Below, piece by piece: positions 47,100 to 56,839 of a DNA stretch of 64,000 nt; position 1 is the stretch's first letter; each line of letters starts with the position of its first letter. The DNA lies in assembly GCA_027924585.1 (NCBI GenBank), contig BSBM01000092.1, positions 8,116,001-8,180,000 of the forward strand. The letters run 5' to 3'. The position numbers and the translations under genes were made by a program. This DNA comes from Larix kaempferi. Taxonomy: Eukaryota > Streptophyta > Pinopsida > Pinales > Pinaceae. Below the pieces are notes generated by a model. That model worked only from the letters and a program-made list of their open reading frames with translations, did no database searches and was not told the origin of the DNA.

Positions 47100-47556
47100 A
47101 TGCATCAAATTATATACATGTTTATTTTCCCTTTCTAACTTGTAGTCATATTCCCTTGAGTTAGAAGGTTACCATTACAAACTTTTTACAACAATGATGC
47201 ATACTATATATAAATTTCCGAAGTTCCCCTTCTTATGCAATTTCTTATATATTGAGAGATTAAATCCTAATTACACATTTCCTGTCTTCTATTTACTCAT
47301 AGTAGATTACATAGCCATTTCAATATTGGATGTATATTTTTATTAACTAAGCCCATAATAGTCATCAACCACTTAGTTCGCAATCTCCAAATATTCTTAT
47401 ATACATACAAACTGGATTTGATTACAATGAAGACATTTTCATAAACCGCTTTACCTTAAAACGGTTTATAGTACCCATTGTCAGATAGTAGGACCCCGAC
47501 CCCGATCCCTTTTAAGGCTTAGTTTCAGTTATGGGACAATCAATGAAAGATCCAAT
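47100..47556. other. Probable LTR family E sequence left of LINE-2
   Basis: No gene. Because LINE-2 sits between 17-bp target duplicates, this sequence was originally continuous with 53168 onward and belongs to the same host element, likely family E copy 2. AAACCGCTTTACCTTAAAACGGTTTA (47444-47469) contains the inverted pair AAACCG/CGGTTT. Confidence 0.35.
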
Positions 47557-48046
47557 AGATAGCGCACTAGTCTTTTCACGCATAAATATATCTTACTATT
47601 AATACCGCGAAATAGTAAATAGGATCAATACATCAGGTCACCACACCATCGAGGCATGTGTAATAAAACATACGGGCGCATGAGCCCCAAATATCATCGC
47701 ATCCTGTAGGATACATATCAATATCCACCCAAATATCTGATAGGATGCCACCAAATTACAATCATAAATCCACCAACAGCACAAACCAAAAGCTAACAGT
47801 CCTCCATGAGGCAAAGTATCACAATTTCAATACATAAATACATAAAAGTAAGTCCAACAGAGGTCCAAAACAGCCAAAGGCCTGGACACTAGAATCAAAA
47901 GACATAAATAGAGCTGCATATACCAAGCAGAAAACAAAATACCAATGAGATGTTGGCGATAGTAACTATGGACCTGCAAAAATATATAGCCGCAAAAACC
48001 TATTAGAATATATATCAAAATAGTCTAGTAGACCAAACCACATGAG

Positions 48047-49360
48047 TCAGCTCCAAAGCAGGTCAATCGAACCCTGAGAAAATAGAAGGTCCCCATGCCA
48101 CTCCTCCCACAGAATAATTCCAGACGGTGACTCCAGCGCTCTTTTGGAAAGGATATCGGCCTCCATATTAATCTCACGGAAGACATGGGCAAAGTGAATA
48201 TGCTGAAAGTCACCAATGAAATTCCGGACAGCAGCCAACCATTCAGAGAGAATCAACACGTTGAGGGGAGAGGAACCCAATGCCCACGAAATTATGGAAG
48301 AAGAATCACCCATCACAACAAGTGAGGAAATTTGTAAGCACCGAGCAAAGTATAAAAGGAGCCAGAGTGCACATAACTCGCTGCGAGTATTCGTTCCAGA
48401 TCCCAAATTTAAATGGATCCAAAAAGTATCAAAGTGGTTTAAATGGAGCACCACACCCGCCCCACTAACACCACGCCCCCCAACCGCAGCCCCATCAAAA
48501 AACCCACAAGGATACATTAAAACCGGGGGAGCATTACGATACCCCGTATTCATAACAGCCGAGACAGACCTACCACCCTGTAGAACAGCACCAGAGTTTG
48601 TCTCCAAAAAATAAGCTATGATACGACCACTTAACCAATATGTGCTAATGGCTGTTCCATCGAAAATCAAGCAGTTTCGAGCCTTCCAAAGCTCCCATAT
48701 CATATAACAAGGGAGTTCCAGCCATTGCGCAGCATGAGAGTCACCGAGCCACTAAGCCATACTATCCAGCAATGTGGACGATTGCCAAATAGCAGTAATA
48801 CCCCGAGAGTTAGAAATATGCATCCAGAGCTCCCTAACATAAGGACATGAAGAGAAGAGATGGTCAACCGTCTCCAAGTGTGTACAGCATAAGGGACACT
48901 AGCCAGGCCCCTGGAAACCCCGCCGATAGAGGTTATCCCAGGTGAGAATCTTGTTTCCCATTGCCAACCAGATGAAACATCTAATCCTCGAAGGAAGGGC
49001 AAGTTTCCATATCACGGAATGCCACCATACCGCCTTCAATTGACAGTCTGCAAATAATGACTCATATGCCAGTTTTGAAGTCACCATTCCACGAGCAACA
49101 TCCCAAGACCATACCAGCCTGTCCGGGGCCTAACCCAGATGAATATTTGATTGATGGAGATGCATAGTAAAGTCAGACCATTCCTTTCCCATTGCCCCAT
49201 GTATACCAAGTTGACGAGCAGAGATCCAACCCCCACTATTGTAAGCAGCAGCATGTGACAAGTTATAAAACCCCCGAGCTCGAAGATGTGCAAGGAGTTC
49301 AGGCGAGAAAGAATACGAGTGTGAATCCCCCACAACAGGGTCCAAACCAAGTCTGATATC
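48047..49360 (-). pseudogene. LINE-2 ORF2, zf-RVT and RNase H
   Basis: The same frame continues: LGLDPVVGDSHSYSFSPELL, KLALPSRIRCFIWLAMGNKI, LTWDNLYRRGFQGPG, a stop, CPLCCTHLETVDHLFSSCPY (zinc-binding Cys/His), ELWKARNCLIFDG, then RNase H with CGFFDGAAVGGRGVSGAG, RSELCALWLLLYFA, VMGDSSSIISWALG and HVFREINMEADILSKRAL, all four catalytic positions present. It ends at a TAG after SIDLLWS (48047). In-frame stops are TAG at 49132-49130, 48901-48899 and 48754-48752. Confidence 0.85.
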
Positions 49361-51300
49361 TCATCCATTTCCAGGAATCCATGTGAGCCACCTTGCCACC
49401 ATAGAATAAGAACCCATGAGCCCGCGCCAAATGTTTGAAGTGCCATTTACAGAATGTCTGCCAAATAGGAACCAGGACGCGACCGAAACCTTTTTGAGGT
49501 ACTTGGCCCATATGGTGCAGCCCCACAAAGAGTTATTAAATAATACCCACCACAGGCTCTTTGCATGGAGCACCATCACAAATAATTCCATATTCTTTAT
49601 ATTCCAGCCACCCAAACAATAAGGTTGAGCCATACATTTCCAGTTAATTAAATGAAATCTGTTCTTCTCACCCCCACCAGACCATATAAAGTGGAAGAAT
49701 TTCCCCCGAAGTATGCGAATAATAGAAGCCAGAATTTTACAGAGGGAGAACCAATATACTCCCATGTTCTGGAGAACGGATTTTTCCAGGGTAATCCGGC
49801 CACCCAAAGAAAGATATCTCAGGCACCAATGACTTATGCGTGAATCAAATCGTTTAATAAGCCATAGCCAATCATTGGTCCGATAATTTGCAGGTTTGAG
49901 GAAATAGCCGAGATACTTTGTGCCACCTGATAATTCTTTAAATTCCAAAGGAAGAATACACCTGACACTATGTTCCACGTTCATCACTAGTGAGTGTTTC
50001 AGAAAAAAAGATTTCCTCAAACTGATGATCATACCAGTAACCAGACAGAAGAAGTCAAGAATTCTCTTATAATGTAACCATTCCTCCAAAGTGCCACACC
50101 CAAAGAGCATCACATCGTCCACAAACAGCGAATGGGTAGCTGTTACATCAGTCGTGACATTGATACCAACAATAGAGCCCTCTCATTTTGCTTTGTGAAT
50201 AGAGAGGCTCAACCCATCAATGATCAGCAGGAACAACAGGGGAGAGAGAGGGCATCCCTGACGGAGCCCCCTGGACGCCTTGAAATAATCAGTCGGCTGG
50301 CCGTTGATAAGAACTGCATAGTTGACAGATGTGACACAGGCCATAATCCACTTCATAACCTTCCACGAGAGACCAATTTGTATAAGGATCAATTTGAGAA
50401 AATTCCAATTGACCCGGTCATAGGCTTTTACCAGGTCCAGTTGAAGAATGAGTGCCTCCATCTTCTTCAGATATATGCTATGGAAAACCTCCTGTGCCAC
50501 CCCAACCGCATCATGTATCTGCCGCCCCTCCAAAAAACCATATTGTTCCATAGTAATGTATGAGGACAAGATCGGTTTGATACGCAGAGCAATTATTTTA
50601 GATATAATCTTGTATACTAAATTGCACAATGCAATCGGGCGAAAATCATCAAAACTCTCCGGATGTGTTGATTTAGGTATCAATGCCAGGTAGGTGGTAT
50701 TTAACGCCCCGGATACCATTCCCAAGGACTGTGATTCATCAACAGCATCCCTGAGATCATGCCCCATAATATCAAAAAAATGTATGAATAGCTCCATTGT
50801 CCATCCATCCGGTCCAGGAGATTTATCCTTAGCAAAACCCCGAAGGGTGTTCTGTACATCAGAGTAGGTTATAGACTCAAAAATTTTGTCCCCCTCCATA
50901 TCATTGAACATCCGAGGATATTCCTTAATAAGTTTAAACTGTTCAGGCAGGGATGTAGTAACCGGGTCAGTATAATACTCAAGAAAATGACGTGACGCCT
51001 CAGCCTTCAGAACATCATCCCCCTTGATCCGTCTTCCATCATGATCATTAATATCACAGATGTTATTTTGTATCCTGCGACCATCAGCATAACGATGGAA
51101 GAACTTTGTATTTAAGTCACCAGCTTTAAGCCAGATGGCTCGGCTCTTTAGACGCCATGTCTCCTCTTGATTGAGAACTATTTTGAGTTTCCGTTCCTCC
51201 AGTAAAGTAAGACGAGCTCGATCAGAAGGAGAGATCCGCACTCTCAGGGATAGACCCCGAAGATCACAAATTTCAGCTTCCAGCGAATTGAGTTCAGAAG
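49361..51300 (-). pseudogene. LINE-2 ORF2, reverse transcriptase
   Basis: One frame from 51241 down carries WRLKSRAIWLKAGDLNTKFF, KDKSPGPDGWTMELF, LIPKSTHPESFDDFRPIALC, YGFLEGRQIHDAVG, LDLVKAYDRVNW, SRGLRQGCPLSPLLFLL and, after one TGA (50185-50183), the catalytic HSLFVDDVMLFG. It then runs through the thumb (YLGYFLKPANYRTNDW, LSLGGRITLEKSVLQNM) to a TGA at 49363-49361 after WIPGNG. Apart from these stops it looks complete, with the Phe-Val-Asp-Asp box intact. Confidence 0.88.
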
Positions 51301-52197
51301 TCTATTCCACCTTTTTGGATCGTTCCCATTTATAGTATAGTCTTTTAAGGCACCCAACTTGACATCAAGCTTATCCATAGCCGATCGTTCCCCCGATACA
51401 TCCGTATCTTCCCACAAAGATCGAACACCCACATCAAAATCGGAATCATTTAACCATACGGAATTGAACTTGAAAGGATAAATACGGTGATTGACATCGG
51501 TTTCAAATTGCATAATAATAGGAGTATGATCACTGATATGGGTCTGCATGCACCATGATCTGTAAGTATGAAACGAACTCAGAAGATTCTCAGATATCAG
51601 GTATCGATCAAGACGTTTGGAGATTAAATTCCCATCAAGCTGACCATTTGACCATGTTGGTATTAATGGCCGCGGCTCCACATCAACCAGAGAGTAAGAG
51701 TCAAATAGATTTCTGAAAAAAGCCCCTAGGGGGTCCCTCCTAGCCGCATTACCCCAGATCTCTTCAGCGCCCCATGAAAAATTCAAATCACCAGCAAGTA
51801 TCAAATTATCCAAAACCAATAAATGTCCAGAATCAGCCAGATTCCAGAAAGCTTCCCGGTTGCTATAGGGCCCATAGCATTTAATAATGTTAACAACCTC
51901 ATTGGATCCCCTAAAAGTGCCAGTCAATAATATGCCCAGCAGAGTATTATAAGCATCCAGCTTTAAAACCCCCGGGTTCCATGCAGCCAAGAGACCCCCA
52001 GAAAGACCAGCCGCGTCCATAGAGGACATACACCACCTAGGCTTAATTTTATTGAAGAAAATACGAGCTTTCTCCCCACTTACCATAGTTTCTTGTAAAA
52101 AGACCAGATCAGGATTTACAATTTGTAGGACTCTTTTGAGGGCCAGTTGTTTGGGCATGCCCCCCACACCCCTGATGTTTAGGGAGAGGAAAATCAT
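51244..52197 (-). CDS. LINE-2 ORF2, APE-type endonuclease
   Basis: It starts at ATG 52197-52195, sharing one base with the ORF1 stop. All expected endonuclease motifs are readable: LSLNIRGVGG, FLQETMVS (catalytic Glu), CYGPYSNREAFW, LAGDLNFSWG, RLDRYLISENLL and HISDHTPIIMQFE. In active copies this domain nicks the target DNA to prime reverse transcription. A 1-base shift near 51300 breaks the link to the RT: the true continuation reads LNSLEAEICDLRGLSLRV in another frame. The part given here is the intact frame to its stop. Confidence 0.88.
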   Translation of the reverse strand: MIFLSLNIRGVGGMPKQLALKRVLQIVNPDLVFLQETMVSGEKARIFFNKIKPRWCMSSMDAAGLSGGLLAAWNPGVLKLDAYNTLLGILLTGTFRGSNEVVNIIKCYGPYSNREAFWNLADSGHLLVLDNLILAGDLNFSWGAEEIWGNAARRDPLGAFFRNLFDSYSLVDVEPRPLIPTWSNGQLDGNLISKRLDRYLISENLLSSFHTYRSWCMQTHISDHTPIIMQFETDVNHRIYPFKFNSVWLNDSDFDVGVRSLWEDTDVSGERSAMDKLDVKLGALKDYTINGNDPKRWNRLLNSIRWKLKFVIFGVYP

Positions 52198-53150
52198 TAC
52201 CGACCCCTGGCTAGGGCTTTGATTCCTCTAAGATCCCTTGTATCCGGAGAGATAGGGATGTTCGGAATAGTTTTGTCCTTTTCCCCCAAAGTGGTGACCT
52301 TTGTATTTTTTCGAGCACTTCTCGTTTTTAAAGGGGAGAAATCAGTAGCCAACCCGCCGAGACGAGCCCCCTTTGCAATACATTTGTCGCCCAACGTAGG
52401 CAAAATGTCTGGTGATGAGTTGCTATTTATAGCCCCCTGTGCTACTGCGGAAGAGGTCTGGGTAACAGTATCAGTTATAATACCAGGATCACATACCCCA
52501 ACAACCCGATTGTTTTTATAGATAGGGAGTGATGTCTTTTGAACCATTTCAGAGTAAGAAGGGATGTGTAATATACGAGCCGGAGGGTCAGCTGGGGGAG
52601 CCGAAGACAAAATACCGTCCTCAATGGGCACATTCTCAGGCACAGAGACGAGGGAGATAGCTGGGAGATCCAAAGCCAAAGACCCATCCATAACAGACCC
52701 ACAGACAGGAAAAGGCTCCTCACAATCCGAGGAGAGGATAACCGTAGGACTATGTGTAAAGGCCGATGCCACCGGAGATAAGGGAGTGTCAGACGAGATC
52801 CCCAGGTGAGAAGTACCATATGGATGAGGGAGATCCGAGGTGGGTGTCTCATTATCAGTCGGGACAACAGGATCCAATCCAGACTCAGAAGCAGATGACA
52901 GCTTTGGATAAATACGACTCAAATAGTTACCATTATTACCATTGTTTAGTTCCAAAGCATGTATAAATTTGATATCCAAATCATTCAATGAATGATAAAA
53001 AGACGGGTCATTGGATTCCAACTTACCCAATATACCGGCGGCCGAAGGTGTAAACCTGTTGGAGTATCCGTCAAGACCACCATTCGTATCCAATTCTTTA
53101 TCGCTGCCATCATCCGAGGACCAAAAGGGATCCACCCCCACCGGTCGACC
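52197..53150 (-). CDS. LINE-2 ORF1, C-terminal part only
   Basis: The reading frame is open from the truncation at 53150 to TAA at 52199-52197, about 317 codons. A stop at 53168-53166 lies in the host sequence. It is rich in Ser, Pro, Asp and Thr, with no DUF4283 or zinc knuckle left, consistent with the linker and tail of plant LINE ORF1. Stretches such as ILHIPSYSEMVQKTSLPIYK and TLGEKDKTIPNIPISPDTRD can be seen. There is no native ATG; the frame can only be a fossil fragment. Its stop overlaps the ORF2 start (TAATG). Confidence 0.75.
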   Translation of the reverse strand, partial: GRPVGVDPFWSSDDGSDKELDTNGGLDGYSNRFTPSAAGILGKLESNDPSFYHSLNDLDIKFIHALELNNGNNGNYLSRIYPKLSSASESGLDPVVPTDNETPTSDLPHPYGTSHLGISSDTPLSPVASAFTHSPTVILSSDCEEPFPVCGSVMDGSLALDLPAISLVSVPENVPIEDGILSSAPPADPPARILHIPSYSEMVQKTSLPIYKNNRVVGVCDPGIITDTVTQTSSAVAQGAINSNSSPDILPTLGDKCIAKGARLGGLATDFSPLKTRSARKNTKVTTLGEKDKTIPNIPISPDTRDLRGIKALARGR

Positions 53151-53718
53151 AGATAGCGCACTAGTCTACCGAAAGGTAACTGAAGTCTCTGACCGAAAAT
53201 ATAACAAGTCATCAAGACACTTTTTTAGGAATCAACGTAACTCTTTAAGCAATCAATCTTTAATTACTTGATAAACCACGCTTATCTCCTTGAGTCAAAT
53301 ATTTACACACAAAGAATCTTGCATGTACTCCTAAATATCGCCACTGTCCGGAACTAAAGAAATACCGTCTTAACAATGATCGGAATGCCGAATTAAATCG
53401 GAGGGCTGGCAAGTATAGAAACATTGAGGGTATTAACACATATCTGAGATCCCATAAGTCCCATGAGGGCTTACTATACTTGGATCGATTTCTTCACAAA
53501 TCCACACTGTAATCATGAACAACAATTTTGGAAACATAACATAATCAAAATAATTACCAATGCATTCGAAGAATATTTATATCTTAGTAATATTAACATT
53601 TCAAATGATTATTTTCTTCTAAGATAATAATAAATAGAGAAATATCCGGATGCGGGTGCTCCTCTTCCCGACAGCGTTTACAATGCCAACTGCGAACAGC
53701 TATCACCTCGCATTGCTA

Positions 53719-53841
53719 CACGTGGCAACGTTGGGACGACCCTTCACATGCATGAACCGGTGGACGAGACGATCACAGCCACACATCTATCCACCAGAAC
53801 CGATGATCACTCCACCACCTTGAGCGCCGACGCATATTTAA
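53719..53841 (+). promoter_or_regulatory. G-box and TATA-like sequence in front of the retroposed ORF
   Basis: CACGTGGC (53719-53726) is a plant G-box core. TATTTAA (53835-53841) lies 19 bp before the ATG at 53860. Both are inside the retroposed segment. Function is inferred from sequence only. Confidence 0.35.
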
Positions 53842-53859
53842 GATCACAGGACGAGGGGA

Positions 53860-54792
53860 ATGGTGACGATCCACTCCTGCGTGTTTAGAATGACGTCCTC
53901 CCTTGGCGACTGCGTCCTCCATTCAATTCTACCACCTTCCACGAGGTTGATAGACTGTAACATTAATGGCCTTGGCTCTTTAAAACACCCTGCCGACATG
54001 TATCTTGCTTCTACCGTCAATTTCAGGCTTCTCTCTGAGAATTATTATGCAGAGCTTGAAATCTTAGGGGTGGCTTACTCTGCGATTCTCAGAGCCATGA
54101 CAATTCACAATAGGGGGGTCTCTCGTCGGGGCAGTGGCAGGAAAAGCTCCTGCCGTAAGCCCAAGGTCGCCATGGACTGGTCGGTCATGGATGGTTATGC
54201 TCTAAGAATCTCTGCAAGGACTCGAACCCTTATCGATGGGTGCGAGGCTCATAAGGTGGCGGCTCTCCTTGCCTCTGGTAGCAATGGAGGTGCCATTAAT
54301 CATTACTGGTTGCTCAAGAACATGATGAGCAACCTCATAGAGGAAATGGAAGCTAGTTGGCAAGCCAACTACAGTATTGTTAGGAATATCAATGCCAGTC
54401 TAAAAGAGGTGGCGGACCACTCTAACACGGTGGACCCCAATATGACCTGGGACATCTTCTCCCTAGGAAACAATTATGAACCTGTCAAGCAGAATAACAA
54501 GGAGACTGACGCTGCTGAAGCCCTAGCCACCGGGTCCGCAAAGAAACTCTCCAAGTTCAAGAAGAACAAAGGCTCAATCTATGCAACCCCCGCCCGTGAT
54601 GCTGTTCGTGATGTTGCTCGTGATGTTGTTCGTGATGCTGCCTGTGATGTTGTGCGTGGCGCCGCTTCTGATGACACGCGTTCTCTAGGGTCACCCTCTC
54701 CAACTCTGCCCCCTCTGGGCACCTTTGAGGATTTCTATGCAGCCTGCCCCATCCTGGAGGAAGAACCGGAGAACTCACCTACAAATCGCTAA
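53860..54792 (+). CDS. Intact 310-codon ORF of unknown function in the retroposed unit
   Basis: I do not recognise this protein. It opens MVTIHSCVFRMTSSLGDCVL and has a soluble, mixed middle part (NINGLGSLKHPADMYLAS; HYWLLKNMMSNLIEEMEASW; NINASLKEVADHSNTVDPNM). Then come a basic KKLSKFKKNKGS and a repeat of about seven 12-base units (54595-54680) giving RD-A-V, RD-V-A, RD-V-V and so on. The tail is acidic (EDFYAACPILEEEPENSP). There is no signal peptide or membrane segment. NINGLGSLK slightly recalls the start of a LINE endonuclease (WNxxGLGS), but later endonuclease motifs are absent. It may be a retrocopy of a host gene or the ORF1-like protein of a non-autonomous LINE. The start is the first ATG of the long frame; an earlier start is not needed. 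Confidence 0.5.
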   Translation: MVTIHSCVFRMTSSLGDCVLHSILPPSTRLIDCNINGLGSLKHPADMYLASTVNFRLLSENYYAELEILGVAYSAILRAMTIHNRGVSRRGSGRKSSCRKPKVAMDWSVMDGYALRISARTRTLIDGCEAHKVAALLASGSNGGAINHYWLLKNMMSNLIEEMEASWQANYSIVRNINASLKEVADHSNTVDPNMTWDIFSLGNNYEPVKQNNKETDAAEALATGSAKKLSKFKKNKGSIYATPARDAVRDVARDVVRDAACDVVRGAASDDTRSLGSPSPTLPPLGTFEDFYAACPILEEEPENSPTNR

Positions 54793-55752
54793 TGGGAAGG
54801 CCGTAGCCACTGGTCATCTTTGTGACTATCAACTTCTCTGTTTTTATTTTTTGTATGGTTTAGTTTATAGTACTATCAGACATTATAAGTATTCATTTTT
54901 GCAGCAAGTCCCAATCTTATTATGGGTAGACCATACTCACAGGGTCTTTATTTTGTATTATGTCAGTCATTTCAGTCTTTTTGAGCAATTGGGATGGTGG
55001 CTTCATTATCTGAGGCCTCCCCAATCTGCAACAAACTCTACTGCTCACAATGTATATTCTATTTATGTTAATTAAATTTATGCCTGTAACTTACAAAAAA
55101 AATAAAAATAAATAGAGAAATTCCAACATAGTATTAGTAATAAGCTTACTTGAAACAATGGAAAGGTACTTGGAAAACTCTGAAAATTGGTTGCTTGGAG
55201 AGTCACCTCCTCCCAACCATAGGAGAGAGCAACCCGACTGTTTGCCAAACTCCACCCCCGAGCTGGATCACCACCATGCACTCGAATGCAAGCAATCAAT
55301 TCCTCGCGCCACTCTCTTCCAGAGTCCGTAACAAGCAAAGATGGACTTATGAAAAGAGATAACACTCAACTCGTTCATTTATGCACAACACGGTGTCCTA
55401 TGCTATCTCAGTGCACTCTTATATTTAGTTTTTCCCAGGTCTTATGCCATCTCAATCAAATATCCAATCAATCCTTAAATCCCTATGATTTAGGATCTTG
55501 TCTGGTTGTTGAGCTTGAGATTGGATTTGATTAGTAAATATCTCTCTAGCTTGCTTACACATGTTCTTTTATACCATGGAGGTGTCACCTCCTTTACCTA
55601 AAATCTCCAAGTTCCCTTTTCTTTTATTAAAATAAAAAAAAAAGTTTGTTGTGCAAAGTGTCACTTTGAGTTTTTGAGTTTTAAATAACTCTTACATAGA
55701 AATAATTGTCAAAATATTAAATCAAAACAATAATGTTTTTGGGGGTATCACA

Positions 55753-56830
55753 GTTCCCATCTCATTCCATCCATATGACCTAAGGAAGTGATAAAATTGC
55801 CAAAAAATTGAAAGTCAAACCCTAAAGTTCACCATAAACTTGAGGTCGCTACTTTTCCTTTGAACAACGTGACCCGCTCACTACTATTGCCCCAAAAGGT
55901 GTGATTGTCCCAAAAAATGATTTTTAAGATAAAATTTGTCATTTCCCACTTCCCTAACGAAGTATGGGACAAAAGTGGACACAACCCTTAATGTGGTACA
56001 AACCAATAACGAATGTAACTTCCAACCTTTGTGTGTGGCTTCTCCTTCCGACATTAGTAAAAAAATATCCCGTAGCCAACTTCCAAACTCACATGATAAA
56101 CCTATAAAACTTTGTTCACACTCATCGTACATTTCTTTATACCATTAAAAATGTTTTTTTTTCATAGTGATAAAGCACTTTTGATATTTTTTTAAAAACT
56201 TGTATCTTAAAGTTTTTTAATGTTATGAATAAATTTTATTTTAAAAAATATTATTAAATTAGATTAATGTATTATTTCTTTTATTTTAGTTTAATAATTT
56301 CATTATTACTTTCCTATTTAACATTAGTACATATTCTTAAAGTAAAATGTTTATTCAATATTAGATCATGTTTGTTTCATAAATTTGTTAATGATATTTT
56401 TGTATTTTTGTTTGAGCTTTATTATAATGAAATAATGTGGTATTGAGATATGAATGGAGGCTTTTTTTTTGTTTGAGCTTTATCATAATGAAATAATTTG
56501 GTATTGAGATATGAAGGAGATAGGGAGTTTTTTTTTATCCCCGCGAAAAAAAGCATACTATTGTTATTCAAAATGGCTAAATCAAATAGTACATGATTAG
56601 ATTCATTATAATCAGATTGTCCCAAGAGCATCTCTATAGAAGAGAGTCAGATTTCTACATCATACATACATCATACTAACAGAACCAGATTATCCCATGA
56701 ACATCTCTTGAGAAAGAGAGTCAGATTTCTACAGAAATACTACATAAATACAACGTACATATGCCAAAAATCCAAAAACTAAATAAGCAGGAAACAAAAT
56801 CAACTCAGGATGTTATATGAGCCTAAATCA
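55753..56830. other. No recognised gene; AT-rich, with a duplicated segment
   Basis: An 82-codon minus-strand ORF (56132-55884) has no known motif. 56400-56520 contains two copies of GAGCTTTAT(T/C)ATAATGAAAT. 56628-56750 holds two related copies of ATCTCT(A/T)...AGAGTCAGATTTCTACA, probably in the LINE-3 3' untranslated region. Confidence 0.4.
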
Positions 56831-56839
56831 ATCATCTTG

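Larger units (their letters stand above)
47557..53167 (-). mobile_element. LINE-2: 5'-truncated plant L1-type element with 17-bp target duplication
   Basis: AGATAGCGCACTAGTCT occurs at 47557-47573 and again, identical, at 53151-53167. The element between (47574-53150) is on the minus strand, with its 3' end at the left; only a short T run follows the left repeat. It starts inside ORF1, so the RNA-binding N-terminus is missing, and then carries endonuclease, RT, zf-RVT and RNase H. An exact long target duplication suggests a fairly young insertion. It has a handful of stops and one visible frameshift. The host sequence looks like LTR family E. Confidence 0.93.
53629..55121 (+). mobile_element. 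Retroposed unit with A-rich tail and 15-bp target duplication
   Basis: AATAAATAGAGAAAT occurs at 53629-53643 and, identical, at 55107-55121. The unit between has a GC-rich 5' part, an intact ORF, a 3' untranslated part and an A-rich tail (ACAAAAAAAATAAAAAT) directly before the right repeat, the marks of LINE-driven insertion. I see no introns and no RT. Confidence 0.85.
53168..55752 (-). mobile_element. LTR family E, copy 2 (probable long Gypsy-type LTR), split by two insertions
   Basis: On the minus strand 55752 begins TGTGATACCCCCAAAAAC, preceded by a purine-rich GGAATGAGATGGGAACTG that could be a polypurine tract. The shared boxes CCCAACCATAGG and CCACCCCCGAGCTGG (55252-55266) link it to copy 1. 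The retroposed unit 53644-55106 and LINE-2 (47574-53150) are inserted in it. I did not find the other end. Confidence 0.4.

Noticed and set aside
52219-52521. Plus-strand ORFs opposite LINE-2 ORF1 (also 52564-52809, 53011-53271)
   Set aside because: They are antisense shadows of the minus-strand ORF1 frame, which shows the continuous coding pattern.
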